A stretch of DNA of 64,000 nt, taken from positions 1 to 64,000 of the forward strand of contig NZ_JONT01000010.1 in the NCBI RefSeq assembly GCF_000711975.1, given 5' to 3'. The translations under genes were made by a program, and so were the position numbers. Of the stretch, positions 26,652 to 37,062 are shown piece after piece. Every line of letters starts with the position of its first letter. The stretch's first letter is position 1. A model generated the notes under the pieces. The model saw only the letters and a program-made list of their open reading frames with translations, did not search any database and was not told the origin of the DNA. The DNA comes from Desulfofalx alkaliphila DSM 12257. GTDB lineage: Bacteria > Bacillota > Desulfotomaculia > Desulfotomaculales > Desulfohalotomaculaceae.

Positions 26652-28808
26652 ATGGAGCATATATTAGAAAACTTAAATGAGGCACAACGACAGGCTGTTC
26701 AGCAAACTGAAGGGCCTGTTTTAGTACTGGCCGGTGCAGGCAGCGGCAAAACCAGGGTGCTGACTCACCGGATAGCTTATCTCTTAAAAGAGGGGGTTGC
26801 CCCCTGGAACATCTTGGCCATTACTTTTACCAATAAGGCTGCACGGGAAATGAGAGATAGGGTGGAACAAATGGTTTCTGCAAGCCAAGCCAGGGAACTG
26901 TGGGTGAGTACCTTTCACTCCGCCTGTTTGCGCATATTGCGCCGGGAAATTCAAGCGCTTGGTTATGACAGAAACTTTGTTATCTATGATGATGCAGACC
27001 AGCAAACGGTAATAAAAGAGTGTTTAAAGGAACTAAACATAGACGATAAGCGTTTTTCAGCCCGGTCAATTTCCGCTGCCATATCTGCCGCTAAAAACAA
27101 ACTGATGGAGGCCGACCGCTATCTAGAGCAGGCAGAGGACTTTTACACCCAAACGGTGGCCAGGGTTTACCAATTATATCAACAAAACTTGCTGATAAAC
27201 AACGCTGTGGATTTTGATGACCTGCTTTTACTCACTGTGAAGCTCTTTGAGCAGCACAGCCATGTGCTCACCTACTACCAGGACCGCTTTAAGTACATAT
27301 TGGTGGATGAATATCAAGATACCAACCAGGTGCAATATGTGCTGGTAAATATGTTGGCCCAGCGCCACCGAAACCTTTGTGTGGTGGGGGATCCCAACCA
27401 GTCAATTTACCGCTGGCGGGGTGCGGATATAGAAAACATACTGAACTTTGAGCGGGATTATAAAGAGGCGAGGGTTATAAAGTTAGAGCAAAACTACCGC
27501 AGCACCCAAACAATACTGGAGGCAGCCAACGCAGTGATTGCCCACAATGCCAGCAGTAAAAAATTAAAACTGTGGACAGCCTTGGGCGAAGGCGAGCCCA
27601 TAGTATTTAAATACTGTCAAGATGAGCGCGATGAGGGTTACTATCTCAGCCGCACTATCCGCCGCCTGGTGAGTGAAGAGGGTTACCGCTACAGTGATTT
27701 TGCCGTGCTATATCGCACCCATGCCCAATCAAGGGCCATTGAGGAAAGACTGATGACAGCCAATATTCCCTACAATATTGTGGGGGGGCTAAAGTTCTAT
27801 GACCGAAAAGAAATCAAAGATTTGCTGGCCTATTTACGCCTGCTGGTTAACCCCCGGGATGCGGTGGCCTTTCAAAGAATAATTAATGTGCCCAAGCGGG
27901 GCATTGGCCCTGCCTCTGTTGCCAAGATGCAGAATTGGGCAGCGGAAAATAAGGTTGGCTTGGTGGATGCCTTGGCCAATGCCGCTGTGATACCGGGCTT
28001 AACTGCTAAAGTACGGGCTGCGGCGGCAGAGCTGGCTGATATGTTTGGGCAATTGAAGGAGCAAGAAGGCTATTTAAGCGTAACTGACTTGGTGGAGCAG
28101 GTGCTGGAGCGGAGCGGCTACCTAAACGAGCTAAAAAAGGAAGATACGGTGGAGTCCCGTACCAGAATAGAAAACCTGCAGGAGTTCTACACTGTGACCA
28201 AAGAGTATGACCTTAATAATGAAGAAGGGTCCCTGGAAGATTTTTTGGCCAATATTTCACTGGTTACCGATTTAGACAGCTACCAGGGGGATGCCAATGC
28301 CGTTTCTTTGATGTCCCTGCACATGGCCAAGGGCTTGGAGTTTCCGGTGGTGTTTTTAACCGGCATGGAGGAAGGTATATTCCCCCACCTGCGCTCCTTG
28401 GATGAGCCGGAGGAAATGGAGGAGGAACGGCGAATTTGTTATGTGGGCATTACCCGGGCCCGGCGGCTCTTATATCTCACCTACTGCTGGAGCCGTACTC
28501 TGTACGGGCGCACCCAAAACAACCTGCCTTCCAGGTTTATTGAGGAAATACCCGATGAACTGATCAGCCGGGATGTGCTGCACCAATCCGGTAGCAATAA
28601 CAGCATCAGGACTTCACCGGCCGGCGCTTCAAAGGAAGTAGGCACCTTTCTTTTAGGTGACAATGTGGTGCACCGCAAGTGGGGTGAAGGTGTTGTGGTG
28701 GCTGTAAAGGGTGAAGGGAAGGATGCCGAAATTAAGGTGGCTTTTCCTGAACAGGGCATCAAAACCTTAATTGCCCAATACGCTCCTTTAGAAAAGGTAA
28801 CAAAGTAA
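26652..28808 (+). CDS. pcrA: ATP-dependent DNA helicase PcrA (UvrD/Rep type)
   Basis: Superfamily 1A 3'-5' helicase in repair and replication restart. 718 residues. Motif I GAGSGKT (28-34), motif II VDEYQDTNQ (near 222), motif III GDPNQSIYRWRGA, motif VI YVGITRARR near 600. The C-terminal Tudor-like tail (GDNVVHRKWGEGVV) that contacts RNA polymerase in PcrA is present. ATG 26652 has GGAGG upstream. Followed by amj and ligA in the same direction, a usual pcrA-ligA arrangement. Confidence 0.95.
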   Translation: MEHILENLNEAQRQAVQQTEGPVLVLAGAGSGKTRVLTHRIAYLLKEGVAPWNILAITFTNKAAREMRDRVEQMVSASQARELWVSTFHSACLRILRREIQALGYDRNFVIYDDADQQTVIKECLKELNIDDKRFSARSISAAISAAKNKLMEADRYLEQAEDFYTQTVARVYQLYQQNLLINNAVDFDDLLLLTVKLFEQHSHVLTYYQDRFKYILVDEYQDTNQVQYVLVNMLAQRHRNLCVVGDPNQSIYRWRGADIENILNFERDYKEARVIKLEQNYRSTQTILEAANAVIAHNASSKKLKLWTALGEGEPIVFKYCQDERDEGYYLSRTIRRLVSEEGYRYSDFAVLYRTHAQSRAIEERLMTANIPYNIVGGLKFYDRKEIKDLLAYLRLLVNPRDAVAFQRIINVPKRGIGPASVAKMQNWAAENKVGLVDALANAAVIPGLTAKVRAAAAELADMFGQLKEQEGYLSVTDLVEQVLERSGYLNELKKEDTVESRTRIENLQEFYTVTKEYDLNNEEGSLEDFLANISLVTDLDSYQGDANAVSLMSLHMAKGLEFPVVFLTGMEEGIFPHLRSLDEPEEMEEERRICYVGITRARRLLYLTYCWSRTLYGRTQNNLPSRFIEEIPDELISRDVLHQSGSNNSIRTSPAGASKEVGTFLLGDNVVHRKWGEGVVVAVKGEGKDAEIKVAFPEQGIKTLIAQYAPLEKVTK

Positions 28809-28895
28809 AGGCTCAGTACGCCTTCCTGGCCAATTAACCGCCGGCTAAGGTCTGCTGCTGCCCTGACGGGGGAATAATGTTACTGGGGGTATGGG

Positions 28896-29777
28896 ATGAC
28901 TCGATTAATCTTGGCAGCGATACTTACTGCATTAATCCATTTGATAAATACCTTGATTTATTCTGTGCGGCCGGCTGGGGTGCATACCAAGCGCTTGGCC
29001 ATTGCCTACTCGCTTTTTAATGTGATTTTTTTATTTGCCAGCACCGCCAACATGGTGTTGGCACCTTTGCTGTCTTCCATTGTTGAGCACGGTATTCAGC
29101 GGGCATCGGCAGCCAGCCCCGGTGTGGATATTTCAGGGATAGTGAACACCGCCCTTTACCAACAGGAATTGGCGGCCCTTAACCAGGACATCCGGCTGGT
29201 TATTTTGGCTGCCACGGCGGGAACCCTGGTGGGAATTATATTCATTCCTACCTTTGTGAGGGTATTTGTGCGTGGAATAATGCTTTTTGATGAAATAAAA
29301 TCGGTGCCCAAAATGCTGCTGATGCTACTGTTTAGCCCCCGGCGAATTATTAGTTTACTGCGCTCCTTTGAATTGCCCGGTAAAGATATGGTCCGGCGGG
29401 CAAGGGCAAAGAAGGCTAATCTGCCTAAGACCTTTTTGTGGATGAATTTTTTTGCCAATGCCATCTTTACCACCAGTGTGCTGTCAGCCATGTATGCCGG
29501 TGCCTTGTTTCCGGAGTTCAGGGCCACTTCGGTGGTGCTGTCCGGGGTGGTTAACGGATTTGCTACCCTGATGTTTGTAATGGTGGTGGACCCCACCGCG
29601 GCAATGATTACCGACCAGGCCTTGCGCGGTGAAAGGGACGAATATGACGTTAAGCAAATGTCTTTTTACCTGGCCCTGACCAGGTTGGGGGGCACAGTGC
29701 TGGCCCAGGCTATTTTTGTTCCGGCGGCACTGCTCATTCAGTATGTAGCCATGTTCATTGCCCACCCGCCCTTTTAG
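28896..29777 (+). CDS. amj: Lipid II flippase Amj-family protein
   Basis: 293-residue polytopic membrane protein of the DUF2837 family, whose Bacillus member Amj is an alternate lipid II flippase to MurJ. Motifs seen: IHLINTLIYSVRPAGVHTKR (near 15-34), SLFNVIFLFASTANM and MFVMVVDPTAAMITDQAL. At least six hydrophobic segments. ATG 28896 has GGGGGT upstream. Function in this organism is inferred from family. Confidence 0.83.
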   Translation: MTRLILAAILTALIHLINTLIYSVRPAGVHTKRLAIAYSLFNVIFLFASTANMVLAPLLSSIVEHGIQRASAASPGVDISGIVNTALYQQELAALNQDIRLVILAATAGTLVGIIFIPTFVRVFVRGIMLFDEIKSVPKMLLMLLFSPRRIISLLRSFELPGKDMVRRARAKKANLPKTFLWMNFFANAIFTTSVLSAMYAGALFPEFRATSVVLSGVVNGFATLMFVMVVDPTAAMITDQALRGERDEYDVKQMSFYLALTRLGGTVLAQAIFVPAALLIQYVAMFIAHPPF

Positions 29778-31817
<2,040 letters not shown>

Positions 31818-31850
31818 ACTTATTTTTAAATCATAAAGGAGGCGTTTAAA

Positions 31851-32195
31851 ATTAGTAAACATGTATCAATAATGGTTTTTGGCGGCGACATACCCACCTT
31901 TACCGGCGGTTGAGGCCCAAGACCGGGAGCCGGTTGCGGTTCCGACAGGAGTGCAAGGGAAGAATTTGAAGAATTTGCTTCACAAATGCAAACCAAATAT
32001 GGCGAAGGAATATCGGTGGGCTTTGTGGACTTGATGAAAGATGACCTGTCGCCATATCCTGAAGTTAAGAAACTGATGGGCAGATTCCACCCGCCGCTGA
32101 TTGTAATTGACGGAGAGCCCCGCTTCCACGGTGGCCTATCGGTGGAAATGATTTCAGAAGCAGTGGACGAAATCAAGAACAGCAAAGAAAACTAG
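31851..32195 (+). CDS. Putative selenoprotein with thioredoxin-like fold (in-frame UGA)
   Basis: A 114-codon frame (AUU 31851 to TAG) contains one in-frame TGA at 31911-31913 (residue 21) that is flanked on both sides by the same coding frame. Read as Sec, the protein has beta-strand VSIMVFGG, redox loop TGG-U-GPRPGAGCG (Sec21, Cys29), helix with EEFEEFASQMQ, strand ISVGFVDLM, cis-Pro-like PPLIVIDGE and a last helix, the order of a thioredoxin fold. The TGA is followed by a stem-loop of the kind used as a bacterial SECIS. AAAGGAGG (31835-31842) is eight bases before the AUU; the next ATG (31872) is 29 bases away. Without Sec only a 20-residue peptide, or an internal 69-residue piece from ATG 31986, would be made. 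A nonsense mutation is the alternative. DUF1462/YuzD-like resemblance is weak. Confidence 0.72.
31911..31940 (+). promoter_or_regulatory. Candidate bacterial SECIS element
   Basis: Starting at the TGA, ACCGG (31922-31926) and CCGGT (31930-31934) form a stem with loop GAG, with outer CC/GG pairs (31917-31918 and 31938-31939). The loop lies about 14 bases after the TGA, near the short end of the distance used by bacterial SECIS elements. I could not run a SECIS predictor. Confidence 0.45.
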
Positions 32196-32199
32196 CAAT

Positions 32200-32228
32200 A
32201 TAACCCCCGTTTAGGGGGTTATCTGCTT
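32200..32228 (+). terminator. Terminator after the selenoprotein gene
   Basis: ATAACCCCC (32200-32208) pairs with GGGGGTTAT (32214-32222), loop GTTTA, followed by CTGCTTTA. It separates the pcrA-ligA group from gatC. Confidence 0.75.
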
Positions 32229-32241
32229 TAATTGTCATAAC

Positions 32242-32302
32242 TTGCACATAAAAGAAAATCTTTGATATAATGTTTGCAGTTTCTAAGCCTTGACAGGCTT
32301 AG
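32242..32302 (+). promoter_or_regulatory. Promoter of gatCAB with 5' leader hairpin
   Basis: TTGCAC (32242-32247) and TATAAT (32266-32271) are 18 bases apart. The start near 32277 would put the palindrome CTAAGCCT-TGAC-AGGCTTAG (32283-32302) at the very 5' end of the mRNA, where it may affect stability. Confidence 0.7.
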
Positions 32303-32331
32303 TCTTTGTATTCGGAAGGAAGGTGTTAGGC

Positions 32332-32613
32332 TTGATTGGCAATAAAGAATTGGAGCAGATGGCTTTAATGAGCAGGTTAGAGCTAAAGGAAGAGGAAAAG
32401 GAACTGTACACCAAACAGCTGAATGATATACTGGAAGAGGCCAAAGTGCTGCAGGAACCGGATACTGATGAAGTGCAGCCCACTGTCTATGTACTGCCGA
32501 TTAATAACGTGTTTAGGGAAGATGTGGTGGGCGAACACCTTGCCAATGAAAAGGTGCTGGCCAATGCCCCTGAGTCGGAAGGGAACTTCATTAAGGTACC
32601 CAAGATAATTTAA
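32332..32613 (+). CDS. gatC: Asp-tRNA(Asn)/Glu-tRNA(Gln) amidotransferase subunit C
   Basis: 93 residues that wrap around GatA and GatB in the transamidosome. LEQMALMSRLELKEEEKELYTKQLNDIL (near 6-33) and LREDV-like FREDVVGE are typical. The start is TTG 32332, supported by AAGGAAGGTG seven to eight bases upstream; longer frames run into the leader hairpin. First gene of the gat operon. Confidence 0.9.
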   Translation: MIGNKELEQMALMSRLELKEEEKELYTKQLNDILEEAKVLQEPDTDEVQPTVYVLPINNVFREDVVGEHLANEKVLANAPESEGNFIKVPKII

Positions 32614-32641
32614 TTTACTACCGATGAGGAGGGGATTTTTT

Positions 32642-34099
32642 ATGTCTTTACATGCCATGACAGTCCATCAACTGCATGAATTGTTGGTGAAGAGGGAAGT
32701 CAGTGCTGAGGAAATAACAAAGGCGGTATTTGAACGTATTGATCAAGTGGAAAATAAGGTAAAAGCCTATATCACCTTAACCAAAGAAGAGGCCATAGAA
32801 AGGGCGCGGCAGGTAGACAGGCGCATGGCAGCCGGCGAAAAGGTATCCCCCCTGGCCGGCATACCCATTGCCGTTAAAGATAACATTTGTACAAAAGATG
32901 TGCCCACTACCTGTGCTTCAAAGATGTTGGAGAACTTTGTGCCCCCATACAATGCCACTGTGATGGAAAAACTCAATGCCATTGGCGCGGTGACGGTTGG
33001 CAAAACCAACCTGGATGAGTTTGCCATTGGTTCATCCACTGAAAATTCAGCATTTCAGGCTACATATAACCCCTGGGATTTGGAGCGGGTGCCCGGCGGC
33101 TCCAGCGGTGGCTCCGCAGCTGCGGTGGCAGCAGACCAGTGCATAGCGGCCCTGGGTTCTGACACCGGCGGCTCAATTAGGCAGCCCGCTGCCCTATGCG
33201 GGGTGGTCGGTTTAAAACCCACCTACGGTGCGGTGTCCAGGTATGGTCTGGTGGCCTATGCTTCTTCCTTAGACCAAGTTGGCCCCATAACCAAAGACGT
33301 TACCGACTGTGCTTTAATGATGAATGCAATCTGCGGCTATGATCCTTTAGATTCCACCTCGGCCAAGGGTCAGCAGGCCGATTATACAAAATTCCTGCAG
33401 AGGGACATCCGGGGATTAAAAATCGGTGTGCCTAAGGAGTATATGGATGAGGGGCTGGCCCCGGAGATGCGGAGGGTGATAGAGGAGGCCATTATTACCT
33501 TTTCCAATGAAGGTGCGGTGGTGGAGGAAACCAGCCTACCCCATAGCCGCTATGCCTTGTCTGCATATCAAATAATTGCCTCTGCAGAGGCCAGTTCCAA
33601 CTTAGCCCGCTACGACGGTGTGGCCTTCGGCTACCGCCAAGCCAATGCAGAGGATATTTTGGAAATGTTTATAAAAAGTCGCAGTGAGGCCCTTGGGGAT
33701 GCGGTGAAAGGGGCAACCCTTCTTGGCACCTATGCCCTTTCTGCCGGCAATTATGACACCCATTATTTGAAGGCCCTAAAGGTTCGGACGCTGATAATCC
33801 AAGATTTCCAGAAAGCCTTGGATAAGTATGATGTTTTATTGTCGCCGGTAACCCCCACCCCTGCCTTTAAGTTCGGCGAAAAAACCGGCCACCCCATGGA
33901 AATGTGTTTGCAGCATAAATATACACTGCCGGTAAACTTGGCGGGTCTTCCTGCAGTATCAATCCCCGGTGGTTTTATAGGCGGACTGCCGGTGGGACTG
34001 CAATTGATAGGTAAGCACTTCAGTGAAGATACATTACTGCGGGCTGCCTATACCTTTGAACAAAATACCGATTTCCACCGTAAGCGTGCGGCTCTATAA
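32642..34099 (+). CDS. gatA: Asp-tRNA(Asn)/Glu-tRNA(Gln) amidotransferase subunit A
   Basis: Amidase-family glutaminase that releases ammonia for GatB. 485 residues. Catalytic Lys in IPIAVKDN (near 78-85), GGSSGGSAA (near 149-157) and [11 protein letters not shown] (near 170-180) supply the Lys-Ser-cisSer triad, all intact. Start ATG 32642 with GAGGAGGGG upstream. Confidence 0.95.
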   Translation: MSLHAMTVHQLHELLVKREVSAEEITKAVFERIDQVENKVKAYITLTKEEAIERARQVDRRMAAGEKVSPLAGIPIAVKDNICTKDVPTTCASKMLENFVPPYNATVMEKLNAIGAVTVGKTNLDEFAIGSSTENSAFQATYNPWDLERVPGGSSGGSAAAVAADQCIAALGSDTGGSIRQPAALCGVVGLKPTYGAVSRYGLVAYASSLDQVGPITKDVTDCALMMNAICGYDPLDSTSAKGQQADYTKFLQRDIRGLKIGVPKEYMDEGLAPEMRRVIEEAIITFSNEGAVVEETSLPHSRYALSAYQIIASAEASSNLARYDGVAFGYRQANAEDILEMFIKSRSEALGDAVKGATLLGTYALSAGNYDTHYLKALKVRTLIIQDFQKALDKYDVLLSPVTPTPAFKFGEKTGHPMEMCLQHKYTLPVNLAGLPAVSIPGGFIGGLPVGLQLIGKHFSEDTLLRAAYTFEQNTDFHRKRAAL

Positions 34100-34113
34100 G
34101 GGAGGTATGTGCA

Positions 34114-35553
34114 GTGGCTCAATGGGAAGCTGTTATAGGTTTAGAAGTGCACGTTGAATTGAAAACCAATACTAAGTTATTTTGTAATTCCTCCACGGAA
34201 TTTGGCGGTGACCCCAACACCCATGTTTGTCCCATATGTCTCGGTATGCCCGGCACCATGCCGGTCTTAAATAAAAGGGTGGTGGAGTATGCCGTTAAGG
34301 CGGGTTTGGCCTTGAATTGCCGGATCAACCGCTATTCAACATTCGATCGCAAAAACTATTTTTACCCCGATGTGCCAAAAAACTGGCAGACCTCGCAGAA
34401 TTACTTGCCGATAGCCAGCAAGGGCTATTTGGATATTGAAGTAAACGGCAGCTCAAAAAGGATAGGTATTCACCACCTGCATATGGAAGAGGATGCGGGT
34501 AAGCTGGTGCACCAGGGCACCATTATTAGCTCGCCTTACTCCCTTGTGGACTACAACCGGGCTGCCGTGCCCTTGATTGAAATTGTATCCGAGCCGGATA
34601 TCCGCACACCGGAGGAGGCCAGGGCTTATCTGGAAAAGCTAAAGGCCATTATTCAATATACCGGCATATCTGACTGTAAAATGGAAGAAGGTTCGCTCCG
34701 CTGTGATGCCAACATATCTATCCGGCCAAGGGGTTCCGATGAATTTAACACTAAAACGGAAATTAAAAACATGAACTCCTTTAGAGCCCTGCAGCGGGCG
34801 CTGGAATATGAGATAGAGCGGCAAATAGATGTGGTGGAAGACGGCGGAGAAGTTGTTTCGGAAACACGCACCTGGGATGAGGATAAGGGGGTAACCCTTT
34901 CCATGCGTGAAAAGTTACAGTCCCAGGACTACCGGTGTTTTCCGGAGCCTGATTTGCCGCCGATAGTACTGGAGGAAAAGTGGGTTGAGGAAATAAAGGC
35001 CGGTTTACCTGAACTGCCCGATGCCCGTAAGGCAAGGTATGTTGACCGGTATGGCCTGCCTGCCTATGATGCTGAAGTGTTGACCCTTACCAAGGAAACA
35101 TCGGACTATTTTGAAGAGGTGCTGGAACATTATCCCCAGGCCAAGACGGTGAGCAACTGGATAATGGGGGATTTTTCCCGCCTAATGAATGAGAACAATT
35201 TAGAAATTAGCGACAGCTCTGTGTCGCCGGTGCAATTGGCGGATTTGCTTAAACTAATCGACAAGGGAACAATTAGCGGCAAGATTGCTAAAACCGTACT
35301 GGAAGAGATGGTGAAAACGGGCAAGGATCCGGTTAAGATAGTAGAAGAAAAGGGTTTGGTACAGATAACAGATGAGGGCGAAATATCCCGCATTATTGAT
35401 GAAGTGCTGGCCAATAACCCTAAGTCGGTGGCAGACTACCGCAGTGGTAAAACAAAGGCAATGGGCTTTTTGGTGGGCCAGACCATGAAGGCCACCAAGG
35501 GGAAGGCCAATCCCGAATTGGTAAATAAACTGCTCAAGGAAAAATTACAGTAG
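34114..35553 (+). CDS. gatB: Asp-tRNA(Asn)/Glu-tRNA(Gln) amidotransferase subunit B
   Basis: Kinase/amidotransferase subunit that activates the misacylated tRNA. 479 residues. [10 protein letters not shown] at the start, [18 protein letters not shown] near 77-94 and the YqeY-like tail [19 protein letters not shown] are characteristic. GTG start with GGGAGGT eight bases upstream. Fourteen bases after gatA. Confidence 0.95.
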   Translation: MAQWEAVIGLEVHVELKTNTKLFCNSSTEFGGDPNTHVCPICLGMPGTMPVLNKRVVEYAVKAGLALNCRINRYSTFDRKNYFYPDVPKNWQTSQNYLPIASKGYLDIEVNGSSKRIGIHHLHMEEDAGKLVHQGTIISSPYSLVDYNRAAVPLIEIVSEPDIRTPEEARAYLEKLKAIIQYTGISDCKMEEGSLRCDANISIRPRGSDEFNTKTEIKNMNSFRALQRALEYEIERQIDVVEDGGEVVSETRTWDEDKGVTLSMREKLQSQDYRCFPEPDLPPIVLEEKWVEEIKAGLPELPDARKARYVDRYGLPAYDAEVLTLTKETSDYFEEVLEHYPQAKTVSNWIMGDFSRLMNENNLEISDSSVSPVQLADLLKLIDKGTISGKIAKTVLEEMVKTGKDPVKIVEEKGLVQITDEGEISRIIDEVLANNPKSVADYRSGKTKAMGFLVGQTMKATKGKANPELVNKLLKEKLQ

Positions 35554-35575
35554 CTAGTATAATTTGGAGGAAGGC

Positions 35576-36433
35576 ATGATCACAGCTTCCAAGGATGTTT
35601 TTTATAACATATTAATGGGTGAGTGGAAAGATTTAAACATTAAGGTGCTTCAGGTATCCAATGACGGAAAAGCATATTCGAAGGTATTTAGGTTAGTGGA
35701 TTTTGTCTTTGATGAAGTTGAGGCCTGTGAAAACTGTGGTGCCCCGGCGGCTAACTGTGATGAATGTGACGGGGTGCTGGAGATACTGGTCTTGGTGGGC
35801 TTTGTTAATATTAACAAACGAAGGGTAGAGGAGGGGGTGGTGGTACCCCTTATTGGCGATGTGCTCTTTGATGTGCGAGAGGGACATGTGGTCATCCTTT
35901 CTGATACCGATATCACCGTTATTAGCAGGGCCGGAGAAAACAGTGTTCTTGGCAGGGACGGTGTCATTGATGAACACACAGCCGGCATTACCATGACTAA
36001 TAATAACGGCAATAATGTCAGAGTAAAACTGCGCCTCTATCTGGTCACTGATAATAAGATAAAGAGATTGGCCCTCACTGCCATGCATGATGGGCGGGTC
36101 TTCAATGATTTGGCCGGAAAAAAGGCTGTGGTGGCAGAACTGACTTATGCCCAGCAGGATAAGAGGGTTGTTTATCTCAGGGCTCTGCGGCTCTTTTACG
36201 TGTATTTTGATTTGGACGGTAAAATAAATGAGGAATTAACCTTTCCTAAGCGGTCCAGTCAGGAGCTGCCCAAAAGGAGTAGCAAACAAAAGGTGGTAAA
36301 GTTGGGCAGGCGTGACAGGTACCCGGAGCTGACAAGGGAACAAAAGGACCTGGTAAAGAAAAGACTGCTAAGGGATTTCGGACAGGAGGTCTGGGATAAT
36401 ACCCCCATGCGGGTAAAGGCCATCTTGGATTGA
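35576..36433 (+). CDS. Unrecognised protein following gatB
   Basis: 285 residues from ATG 35576 (GGAGG six bases before it). The N-terminal part has CENCG and CDEC (near 53-66), a possible metal site. The middle (VVPLIGDVLFDVREGHVVILSD) is beta-rich; the C-terminus is strongly basic (KRSSQELPKRSSK, then RDRYPELTREQKDLVKKRLL). I do not recognise the family. It lies 22 bases after gatB and could be read through from it. A sporulation or DNA-associated role is possible but unsupported. Confidence 0.6.
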   Translation: MITASKDVFYNILMGEWKDLNIKVLQVSNDGKAYSKVFRLVDFVFDEVEACENCGAPAANCDECDGVLEILVLVGFVNINKRRVEEGVVVPLIGDVLFDVREGHVVILSDTDITVISRAGENSVLGRDGVIDEHTAGITMTNNNGNNVRVKLRLYLVTDNKIKRLALTAMHDGRVFNDLAGKKAVVAELTYAQQDKRVVYLRALRLFYVYFDLDGKINEELTFPKRSSQELPKRSSKQKVVKLGRRDRYPELTREQKDLVKKRLLRDFGQEVWDNTPMRVKAILD

Positions 36434-36550
36434 CAACTGCCGCTTAATTGGCCATACAACCGTTCAGGGAAGGCCTTTTATTTTAAATTTGGCTTAAGGC
36501 AGCTCAGGCCGAAAATATTGCTGTTGGGCGGAAGCCCTTAAAAAACAATA

Positions 36551-36598
36551 ATGCAGCTTATTGCTAAAATGCAGCCTTGAGCTGCATTTTTTTTCATT
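36551..36598 (+). terminator. Terminator with a possible competing arm
   Basis: AAATGCAGC (36567-36575) pairs with GCTGCATTT (36581-36589), followed by a T-tract. A second ATGCAGC (36551-36557) could pair with the same 3' arm instead, a geometry that could act as an antiterminator. Otherwise it ends the gat transcript. Region 36434-36550 holds nothing else. Confidence 0.75.
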
Positions 36599-36672
36599 TC
36601 ACCGGGCTTTTGCTGACTTGGGGCGGTCCCGCCATTATACTTGGTATGACAAGGAAAAAAGGAGGACCTAAA

Positions 36673-37062
36673 TTGCATAACCTAACAGAAGTGGAAAAGG
36701 AAAAGCTGCTAAACAAATTAATGTCAGCTCAACTTAAATTGAGCTTAGGCCTGTTTTCGGTTTTTGTGGTGGTGCTGCTGGGAACGCCGCTGCTTTGTTA
36801 CTTCTATCCGGATATTGTCAATTACCGTGTGTTTGGTTTTCCCCTTAATTGGCTTTTTCTCGGATTGTTGTTTTACCCCCTTACCTGGGCAGTTGCCTGG
36901 ATTTATGTAACTAAGTCCATTGCCATGGAAGAGCAGTTGGCAAGAGAATATAGAGAAGGTGGTGTGGCAGTTGACGGAGGTAGCATGGATTCCGTTGGTA
37001 TTTGTAACAGCACTGACGGTGGGTACCGTTATGCTGGGGATGTACGTTCAGAAAAGTGTTAA
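36673..37062 (+). CDS. DUF485-like membrane protein, symporter companion
   Basis: 129 residues from TTG 36673 (GGAGG at 36661-36665); an upstream in-frame ATG (36646) has no site. Two hydrophobic segments (about 19-41 and 52-78) separated by FYPDIVNYRVFGFPLNW, the arrangement of YjcH/DUF485 proteins that accompany acetate/monocarboxylate symporters. It overlaps the symporter gene by about 100 bases. Confidence 0.75.
   Translation: MHNLTEVEKEKLLNKLMSAQLKLSLGLFSVFVVVLLGTPLLCYFYPDIVNYRVFGFPLNWLFLGLLFYPLTWAVAWIYVTKSIAMEEQLAREYREGGVAVDGGSMDSVGICNSTDGGYRYAGDVRSEKC

Noticed and set aside
31986-32195. Separate 69-residue gene after ligA
   Set aside because: Starting at the internal ATG drops the first strand and redox loop and has no Shine-Dalgarno; the longer frame through UGA explains the DNA better.
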